A stretch of DNA of 5,182 bases. Source: Acetofilamentum sp. Its GTDB lineage: Bacteria; Bacteroidota; Bacteroidia; Bacteroidales; JAADGE01. The stretch covers positions 1 to 5,182 of the forward strand of contig DYOJ01000210.1 of NCBI GenBank assembly GCA_020720705.1, read 5' to 3'. The stretch's first letter is position 1, and each line of letters opens with the position of its first letter. The notes below the pieces were generated by a model. It did not search any database and was not told the DNA's origin. It worked only from the letters and a program-made list of their open reading frames with translations. Positions 1-5,182 of this stretch are shown one piece after another. The position numbers and the translations under genes are program-made.

Positions 1-683
1 ACTTCATGTTGTTTCAAACCGAGAAATTCAAAAATATACGGGTCGCGAATAATATCTTCGGGTAAAAATTGGCTTGCTTTTTTGTTGGCAAGTTCAATCA
101 TTTTTTCTTTATTGGTCGAAAGTCCGGTGCGTTCAAACAACAAACTGCCGATTTGCCTTTGTAATTCGCGGACACTCCAATTACTTTTAATACATTCAAT
201 TTCGTAGAACGCACGTTTTAACGGGTCGTCAAGTTTAATGAGTTCAAGTAAATGAGAAAAAGAAAGTCTGGTTACCAAATCTACAATAGGTACGCCTAAA
301 TATTCGTCTTCTTTCAATTTATCAGACGCTGTCTGATTAATCTGCATGTGATTCAATTTATCAGACACTGTCTGATAAATTTCAATATGTTTATTTTCAA
401 TTATTTGGACTATTTTGGGATATGTTTTATAAAATTGCCTGTTTTGCAACAAATTGGTAAAAGAGTAACCTTTTAACTGTTTACCTTTTAACTCATTGGC
501 AAGTTTTTGCAATAGTTTTTCGCCGTATTTTGCTCTGTCATCGCCGTTTTGCTCAAATTCGACAATATAGAAACCCGTTAGCCAATTCCGAATTGTAATC
601 GATATATTTACGGCTACTAATGCCCTTTGTTTTAAGACATTATCCGTTTCTTTAATAATATTTACTAAATCTTCAAATTTCAT
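1..683 (-). CDS. YhcG/DUF1016-family predicted PD-(D/E)xK nuclease, N-terminal part (runs off the left edge)
   Basis: Reading leftward from the ATG at 683-681, an uninterrupted frame gives 227 full residues (MKFEDLVNIIKET...) and continues past base 1. Residues about 20-90 match the DUF1016 N-terminal domain: IRNWLTGFYIVEFEQNG (31-47), then RAKYGEKLLQKLA and NLLQNRQFYKTYP. Residues about 134-225 match the conserved middle: LSFSHLLELIKLDDPLKRAFYE, NWSVRELQRQIGSLLFERTGLS and IIRDPYIFEFLGL. Full-length relatives are about 330-380 residues, and their predicted PD-(D/E)xK nuclease domain follows the DPYIFEFLGL region, so the catalytic half is not visible here. The variable linker (about 92-132) holds two QT(V/A)SDKL repeats, and LKGKQLKG at 65-72 is a small duplication. 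The start lies 12 bp after the stop of the PLD-helicase gene, implying one transcript. Family members are common in defence islands and beside type I restriction genes in Bacteroidota. Nuclease activity is predicted for the family, not shown by this fragment. Confidence 0.9.
   Translation of the reverse strand, partial: MKFEDLVNIIKETDNVLKQRALVAVNISITIRNWLTGFYIVEFEQNGDDRAKYGEKLLQKLANELKGKQLKGYSFTNLLQNRQFYKTYPKIVQIIENKHIEIYQTVSDKLNHMQINQTASDKLKEDEYLGVPIVDLVTRLSFSHLLELIKLDDPLKRAFYEIECIKSNWSVRELQRQIGSLLFERTGLSTNKEKMIELANKKASQFLPEDIIRDPYIFEFLGLKQHE
313..376. repeat. Two 25-nt near-identical dyad repeats, 39 nt apart, in frame within the DUF1016 gene
   Basis: Bases 313-337 and 352-376 are identical except at one position (g328 versus a367). 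The period is exactly 39 nt, or 13 codons. On the coding strand they encode QTVSDKL (residues 104-110) and QTASDKL (117-123), in the linker between the two conserved parts of the DUF1016 protein. Each copy contains an inverted repeat, ATCAGAC-3 nt-GTCTGAT. In the left-hand copy the dyad spans 321-337. In the right-hand copy it extends to a perfect palindrome at 355-381: AATTTATCAGACA, one central base, then the exact complement. The simplest origin is in-frame duplication of a short segment. From memory, not checked, QTxS-type repeats recur in this linker in other Bacteroidota DUF1016 proteins, so variable copy number may be a family trait. Confidence 0.85.
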
Positions 684-695
684 ATTCTAATAAAA

Positions 696-3600
696 TTATA
701 CGGTAAAACTCTCACTGATAATTATTTCCGGATTCAACGATGCGCCGAGCATTTTTTGAATTTTCATCACGGATTCGCTTTTTTCATCATCTTGTAAAGG
801 ATATTCTTTTATAATTTCAATCAATTTTTCGATAATTATTATTGGTTTTACCATTTTTGTATCACGTTGCAATTTGTTAATATCACGTTGCAAATTCTGA
901 AATTTACCTAACTTAATTGCCAACATCGCTTTTTGAATCAGGTCTTTTTCTTCGTTGTTCAGCAACGGAATATTCAAAATACCGTCCAAATAAGCCAGTG
1001 CTTTTTTCTCATTCGGACCTTGTGTGGTGTCCACTTTTTTATCTTTTGCTTTTTCCTTTTCTATTTTTTCGGCAAAAAAATCAATTGCTCGCTTCACCTG
1101 CTCGTGGTGCAACTCGTGCAAAGGAAATGATTTTTCGGACGGATTAGCAAAAAAATGTTTTACGGTATCCAAAAACGTGTATTCTTCGACTGTTCCGTCT
1201 GCTTTGCAATAGAAAAACGCATCGCGGCGGGCATTGCGGATAAAGCACAAGGTACTGTCTTTAAGCGTTTTGTTTTTTCGTCCGACTCTTGCGCGGAGCG
1301 GCATATTTTTGATTTGTTTGTATAACTCCGGATTTTCAGCTTTAAATTTCCGAACTTGCATCAGATATTCGAGGGTTTCATCGCGCTCATCTTCGGGGCT
1401 TTTGTCGAACAAGCCAAAGGTTTCAAATTCTTCGTCGGGGCTGTAAATCTGGCTGTCCTCGCCCAATGCGGCATGGAACGCCTGCAATTTCATAATTGCT
1501 TTTTTTTCTAACTCAATGTCGTTGTTTACTTTGGCGGTCGGAAAAAAATTGAAAATATATACTTCGGAAGCTGTTGAACCAATGCGGTTTACGCGCCCGA
1601 TACGTTGCATCAGACGGGTGGAGTTCCAAGGCGTATCGTAGTTCACGATAATGTTTGCGCGATGCAGATTTACGCCCTCTGCCAGCACTTCGGTGGAAAT
1701 GAGGATGTTGTAGTCGTCTTTCTGTTCTTTTAGCGAAATATTTGCATCGAAATTTGTCGAAACATGCGGCATCTTGTCGCGGCGCGTAGCACTTTCTACG
1801 GTCAAAATATCTTTAAATTCGGCTTTTGTTAATTCTTTGGTCAGATATTCCGTTGTTTCTTTGCTTTCGGAAAAGATAACTAATTTCTGAGCCGGATTAA
1901 ATTTTTTGTTGAGCAAACGTTCGTCTAAATATTTTTTGAATGTTTCTAATTTCGGGTCGTTAGTTACTTTATTCCAATCGTTTAGCAAATCCGACAAGAT
2001 GCGAAAATCTTTGTCTAATCCTTCGCGAAAGCCGGCAACGAAATCATCCGGACTGCAAATTTCAATGGTCGGGTCGCTGTCTTGCAGGTCGGTTAAAATA
2101 TCAAGAAGTTCTTCTTCTCTGCCGTCGTTTATGTATTCGCTGACATTGTGTTTCGGCGCGATGTAAATTCTGCCTGTATCGAACATGGTTACCATTGCTT
2201 TTGTCGCGTTATGAAACCTTTGCAGCGATTGCCGGAACGCATGAAAACTGCTGTCAATACGCTTAACCAAAAGGGTTTTCATGATTTTCGCCAATTGTTG
2301 AGAAATCAAGTCGGGCGATTTGTATTTTTTCTTTTTTTCGGCAGTCAGGAATTGAATCGCACGATAACGATTGTAGGTCAAACCGTCGGTTTCATCTGTC
2401 AGAAAATGAATGGTTTTATCGTAAAGTGCGTCTAAATTTTCATCTAATTGATAAAATATTTTTTCGGGCTTCTTTACTTCCGGAAAAATTATGCCTTGTG
2501 CATCAAGGTCGTGTTTGTATTGGTCGTGTTCCTTCAAATCGGTTCTGGTTCGACGAACAGTCAAAGGTTTAATAACGTGTTCGCGGATGTTGTCATAAAT
2601 CATTTTCACTTCAGAACGCACAGATTTTAAGTCTTTTATCTGTTTGATTTTCTTGTAATTGTCAATATGTTGTCGAAAAAAATGCTGCAAATTGTGTGTA
2701 AAGAGCGACGAATTTTTGCTGTCCTGAAACAGATACACAAGGTTCGCAATGTCTTCGGGGCGGTTGTTTAAGGGCGTTGCCGAAACCAAAATCACTTTTT
2801 TCTGCGCTTTCGTACCGTCCGAATTTAGGTTTCGTGTCGGCGTTTTACAAAGTTTTTGTAAAAGGTCGTACATATCGGCGGTATCGCTGCGGAATTTGTG
2901 GGCTTCGTCCACGATAATCAAATCGTATTTTTCCGGATTTTTGACTTTGTGTAAACTTCCGTTTGTGATAATATCAAAGTTTTCGAGATTAAATATCTCG
3001 GCAGTATCTGTCCAATTTTTCTTGATTGAGGGCGGTGTAATGATTAAAGTCCATGAGCGATGCGACGGGAAACCATTTGAAAAATAGAATTTCTTAGCAA
3101 TTAAACACGCGATGACGGTTTTCCCAAGTCCGACCACATCCGCAAGGAAAAATCCGTTGTGTTTCAGCATTTTTTTATAACCCTCGCTTACGGCATCTGC
3201 TTGATAATTAAGGCGTTTGAAACCTTTTGGCAAATCGGTTATCGAATTTGGGTCGAAATCAATGCTGTTTCCGAAAAACTCAATCAGAAATTTCATGTAA
3301 ACGGCATACGGCGTGAAACTGTCGTTCAGAAAGGTTTCCTCTTTCAGTTTTGCAATAAATGTTTCGTCAATCGGCACACTTTCGAGCCAAAGTTCGTCAA
3401 AAGTTTCAACTGCAAAATCAATGTCTTCGTTGTCGCGGAGTTCTACATTCAGTTCAAAATTGGTTGTCAGTCCGGCTGCGGTCAAATTACTTGAACCTGT
3501 TATCACAACACCGTACCCGTGAGCGTGTTTTTCCTTTTCTCGAAAAACATACATTTTGGCATGGATATTTTTATTCGGGTGCACACGAATTTGGATTTTC

Positions 3601-3956
3601 CGTGTTGCCAAATCGTGAATAAGTTGAAACATCCCGTCTTCCACTTCTTTGTCATAGCTTGCCTGTTGGATGTTCTGTTTCAAATCATTGAAAAAATCCT
3701 CCTGAGATTGTTCGTAGTTTTCGGCAAAAATCAAACCTTGCTCTTGCGCTTTTTGGATGTGTTTATCAATTGCAATTCCGGCAATAATTCTTATCTCTGC
3801 CGTTTTCTCAATATATTTTCTGATTTTGAAATACCCTGAGGCGTAGAAATATCCAACCAAAGCATCGAAAAAATGGATGTTTCGATGCTTAAAAACGCCT
3901 TCAATCTTACTTAAAAGCGTATTTTCGAGCTTGTTTGTGAAAAATTTTGTGGGCAT
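696..3956 (-). CDS. PLD-like nuclease domain fused to SNF2-like SF2 helicase (1086 aa)
   Basis: Complete gene, probably a cytoplasmic ATP-driven DNA translocase/helicase carrying a phospholipase-D-fold nuclease module. The PLD-like domain covers about 10-195. Its single HKD-type motif is H132-A-K134, then GSSNLTAAGL (154-163) and NFELNVEL (166-173); the classical Asp four residues after the Lys is absent, as in many single-motif nucleases. The helicase has NYQADAV (250-256, Q-motif-like), Walker A DVVGLGKT (273-280), DEAH (350-353), SATPLNN (392-398), KLVIFSE (691-697), ILISTEVLAEGVNL (751-764) and QRIGRVNRIG (784-793). About 290 residues separate SATPLNN from KLVIFSE, a long and largely helical insertion. 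The tail after about 830 matches no domain I can name and ends in a charged, probably coiled-coil stretch (about 1000-1035). An in-frame TAA lies 24 nt upstream of the ATG, fixing the start; no Shine-Dalgarno is visible. All ATPase motifs look intact. The stop is 12 bp before the DUF1016 gene. Similar fusions occur in defence and R-M loci, so a restriction-like role is inferred; the target is unknown. Confidence 0.93.
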   Translation of the reverse strand: MPTKFFTNKLENTLLSKIEGVFKHRNIHFFDALVGYFYASGYFKIRKYIEKTAEIRIIAGIAIDKHIQKAQEQGLIFAENYEQSQEDFFNDLKQNIQQASYDKEVEDGMFQLIHDLATRKIQIRVHPNKNIHAKMYVFREKEKHAHGYGVVITGSSNLTAAGLTTNFELNVELRDNEDIDFAVETFDELWLESVPIDETFIAKLKEETFLNDSFTPYAVYMKFLIEFFGNSIDFDPNSITDLPKGFKRLNYQADAVSEGYKKMLKHNGFFLADVVGLGKTVIACLIAKKFYFSNGFPSHRSWTLIITPPSIKKNWTDTAEIFNLENFDIITNGSLHKVKNPEKYDLIIVDEAHKFRSDTADMYDLLQKLCKTPTRNLNSDGTKAQKKVILVSATPLNNRPEDIANLVYLFQDSKNSSLFTHNLQHFFRQHIDNYKKIKQIKDLKSVRSEVKMIYDNIREHVIKPLTVRRTRTDLKEHDQYKHDLDAQGIIFPEVKKPEKIFYQLDENLDALYDKTIHFLTDETDGLTYNRYRAIQFLTAEKKKKYKSPDLISQQLAKIMKTLLVKRIDSSFHAFRQSLQRFHNATKAMVTMFDTGRIYIAPKHNVSEYINDGREEELLDILTDLQDSDPTIEICSPDDFVAGFREGLDKDFRILSDLLNDWNKVTNDPKLETFKKYLDERLLNKKFNPAQKLVIFSESKETTEYLTKELTKAEFKDILTVESATRRDKMPHVSTNFDANISLKEQKDDYNILISTEVLAEGVNLHRANIIVNYDTPWNSTRLMQRIGRVNRIGSTASEVYIFNFFPTAKVNNDIELEKKAIMKLQAFHAALGEDSQIYSPDEEFETFGLFDKSPEDERDETLEYLMQVRKFKAENPELYKQIKNMPLRARVGRKNKTLKDSTLCFIRNARRDAFFYCKADGTVEEYTFLDTVKHFFANPSEKSFPLHELHHEQVKRAIDFFAEKIEKEKAKDKKVDTTQGPNEKKALAYLDGILNIPLLNNEEKDLIQKAMLAIKLGKFQNLQRDINKLQRDTKMVKPIIIIEKLIEIIKEYPLQDDEKSESVMKIQKMLGASLNPEIIISESFTV
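860..893. repeat. 21-nt-period micro-duplication encoding a heptad repeat in the helicase C-terminus
   Basis: The 13-mer TATCACGTTGCAA occurs at 860-872 and again at 881-893, exactly 21 nt (seven codons) apart. On the coding strand the copies encode LQRD at residues 1022-1025 and 1029-1032, giving LQRDINKLQRDTK. The seven-residue spacing fits a coiled-coil heptad. Identity at the DNA level points to a recent local duplication, though codon reuse could also produce it. Confidence 0.6.
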
Positions 3957-3980
3957 GACAAATTGTTTGATTTCTATTTA

Positions 3981-4006
3981 CAAAAGTGCAAAAAAAATAT
4001 TCAAAG
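3981..4006 (-). promoter_or_regulatory. Weak candidate Bacteroidota-type promoter in the 71-bp gap before the helicase gene
   Basis: The gap 3957-4027 is very AT-rich, with a run of eight A at 3990-3997 on the plus strand. On the minus strand CACTTTTG (3988-3981) differs at one base from the Bacteroidota -7 consensus TAnnTTTG and would give a leader of roughly 18 nt. The nearest upstream TTTG (4005-4002) is only 13 nt away instead of the usual 19-21, so the -33 element is poor. The gap is long enough for a promoter, but read-through from the AAA_14 gene is equally possible. Confidence 0.2.
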
Positions 4007-4027
4007 AACGAAAATAAAAGGTAAAAA

Positions 4028-5182
4028 TCAAACCTTTCCCAAACTGCCGGCATAGGCAAGCGGACGGAATAGGAGTTTTTGTTCGGGGAGGTTGCCGAAT
4101 CGGTTTTCGGTGAGCACGATTGCCTTGTTGATGTGCGTATGACTTTCGAGCAAAATATGTAAACTTCTTACCCTGCCCGAACTGCCGCTTTTGACTTCAA
4201 CAGGGATGATTTCGTCGTTTACCGAAATCACAAAATCGACTTCCGCCGAACTGCCGCGCGCTTCGCGTGCCCAATAGAACAGCTCGCCGTTTCCTGCAAT
4301 GCGAAATTCTTGTCCGACAAACTGTTCCGCCATTCTACCGTTGAACGAAATCGTAAAATTTTGCTTCGATATTGCCTTGTTTGAGTAAAATCCGTTCATG
4401 TTCGACATTAAACCGATGTCCAAAAAAACGGCTTTAAATTTACTGTCGGATGCTTCGCTGCCCAGCGGCAAGCCGTTTGCCGGCGTGTGCCGAACTTTGG
4501 TAAAAAGTCGTGCTGTTTCGAGCAGGTCAAAGGCTTTTTTTACGGTCGGGCTTGTAAAATTTGTGCTCAATTGGGTGTATTTTATCTGTTCGCCCACTTT
4601 TCTCGCTACGGACAGAAGCACTTCGTTTAAACATCGTTTGTCGGAATATCCCGAATATTTAGAAAAATCTTGTCGGAATGTTGAAATCAAATCGTCCTGA
4701 ACGCGAATTACTTCCATATAACTTTGTGTGTTCAAATAAGTTTGCACGCACTCCGGCATTCCGCCGACAATGAAATATGTGTATAGCAAATCGTTGATTT
4801 TTTGCAGATGAAGCGCAGAAAGTTCAAAGTCTTCCGCAAGTTTTTCGGCATATAATTCGTGTCCGGTTGCGATTAAAAATTCGGCAAACGACATCGGATA
4901 CATCGAAATCATTTGCAAACGCCCCACCGGAAATGAAATATCCTGTAAAGCAAATTCGAGCAACGAACCGGCTGCAATGATATGATATTCAGGTTTTTCT
5001 TCGTAAAAATAGCGTAACGACAGAATTGCTTCGGGACATTCTTGAATTTCGTCAAAAAAAATCAAATCTTCGTTTGGCAAAATACGCGAACCGGCGAACA
5101 ATTCCAATTCCGAAATAATGCGTCGGCTGTCCAAATTTTCCGCAAAAACCGTGCGTAATTCCGGATGTTTTTCAAAATTGAA
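4028..5182 (-). CDS. AAA_14/DUF4143-family ATPase, C-terminal 384 residues (5' end outside the window)
   Basis: The frame is open from the right edge (first visible residues FNFEKHPELRTVFAENLDSRR) to a TGA at 4030-4028. The TTG at 5134 is an internal codon, not the start, because family homology (the NFEKxPEL region) continues upstream; the P-loop and roughly the first 50-70 residues are missing. Numbering visible residues from 1: Walker B LIFFDEIQ is at 40-47, AAGSLLEFAL at 70-79, and SFPVGR(L/V)QM plus YPMSFAEFL, hallmarks of this family, at 83-103. IVGGMPECV is at 138-146. The DUF4143 part (about 200-330) ends in a PD-(D/E)xK-like fold with E286/Q287, YWAREARGSSAEVDFV (304-319, Asp316) and IPVEVKSG (326-333, Glu329-x-Lys331). 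These restriction-like residues look intact, but the biochemical role of the family is not established and many members may be non-nucleolytic. The gene ends 71 bp before the helicase gene, same strand. Such ATPases are scattered and often multicopy in Bacteroidota, so linkage to the helicase may be incidental. Confidence 0.92.
   Translation of the reverse strand, partial: FNFEKHPELRTVFAENLDSRRIISELELFAGSRILPNEDLIFFDEIQECPEAILSLRYFYEEKPEYHIIAAGSLLEFALQDISFPVGRLQMISMYPMSFAEFLIATGHELYAEKLAEDFELSALHLQKINDLLYTYFIVGGMPECVQTYLNTQSYMEVIRVQDDLISTFRQDFSKYSGYSDKRCLNEVLLSVARKVGEQIKYTQLSTNFTSPTVKKAFDLLETARLFTKVRHTPANGLPLGSEASDSKFKAVFLDIGLMSNMNGFYSNKAISKQNFTISFNGRMAEQFVGQEFRIAGNGELFYWAREARGSSAEVDFVISVNDEIIPVEVKSGSSGRVRSLHILLESHTHINKAIVLTENRFGNLPEQKLLFRPLAYAGSLGKV

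Noticed and set aside
313..381. CRISPR array or iteron origin suggested by the repeated palindromes
   Set aside because: Only two copies with a 14-nt interval, both in frame within a well-matched protein gene; no leader, no further repeats, and no cas or replication gene.
684..695. Separate promoter for the DUF1016 gene in the gap after the helicase stop
   Set aside because: The gap is only 12 bp, and I saw no TAnnTTTG-type element placed to drive the gene; co-transcription is simpler.
917..3839. Several open frames of 60-112 codons on the plus strand inside the helicase gene
   Set aside because: They overlap a single 1086-residue gene with every helicase motif intact, have low-complexity Phe/Ser-rich translations typical of antisense frames, and match no family I recognise.
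4017..4037. Possible intrinsic terminator at the end of the AAA_14 gene (6-bp arms AAAGGT/ACCTTT, 9-nt loop containing the stop codon)
   Set aside because: Only two G-C pairs, a large loop and a tail interrupted by non-T bases; too weak to call in AT-rich DNA.
4398..4700. 100-codon plus-strand open frame inside the DUF4143 gene
   Set aside because: It is fully antisense to a strongly conserved protein, and its translation looks like reverse-strand noise.
5132..5134. TTG at 5134 as the start of the AAA_14 gene
   Set aside because: The frame stays open to the edge, and the upstream residues FNFEKHPELRTVFAEN match the conserved region before Walker B in this family, so the gene is cut by the window and does not start here.

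Overview
The window is a compact, all-minus-strand stretch with three protein genes, two of them cut by the window edges. The DNA is AT-rich by eye, the genes lack Shine-Dalgarno-like sequence before their ATGs, and the proteins read most like Bacteroidota versions of their families. The YhcG/DUF1016 and AAA_14/DUF4143 proteins in particular resemble Bacteroidales or Flavobacteriia homologues. A Bacteroidota host is therefore my best inference. No rRNA, tRNA, CRISPR array, transposase or integrase is visible.

In transcription order, right to left: (1) 5182 down to 4028 holds the C-terminal 384 residues of an AAA_14/DUF4143 ATPase; its Walker A end lies outside the window. (2) After a 71-bp AT-rich gap, 3956 down to 696 encodes a complete 1086-residue protein with an N-terminal phospholipase-D-like (single HKD-type) module and an SNF2-like superfamily 2 helicase/translocase. 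(3) Only 12 bp further on, 683 runs off the left edge with the first 227 residues of a YhcG/DUF1016-family protein; its predicted PD-(D/E)xK nuclease domain should lie outside the window.

The helicase and DUF1016 genes are almost certainly co-transcribed. PLD-helicase fusions and DUF1016 proteins are both typical of defence islands and restriction-modification loci. The likeliest reading is one edge of a nucleic-acid-targeting defence or R-M module, with the AAA_14/DUF4143 gene as an independent or loosely linked neighbour. No methyltransferase or specificity subunit is in view, so the system cannot be named from this window.

The most unusual sequence-level feature is a pair of near-identical 25-nt repeats, 39 nt apart and in frame, inside the DUF1016 gene. 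Each is centred on a dyad, and one dyad is a perfect 13-bp-arm palindrome. Two smaller in-frame micro-duplications (15-nt and 21-nt period) occur in the DUF1016 and helicase genes.
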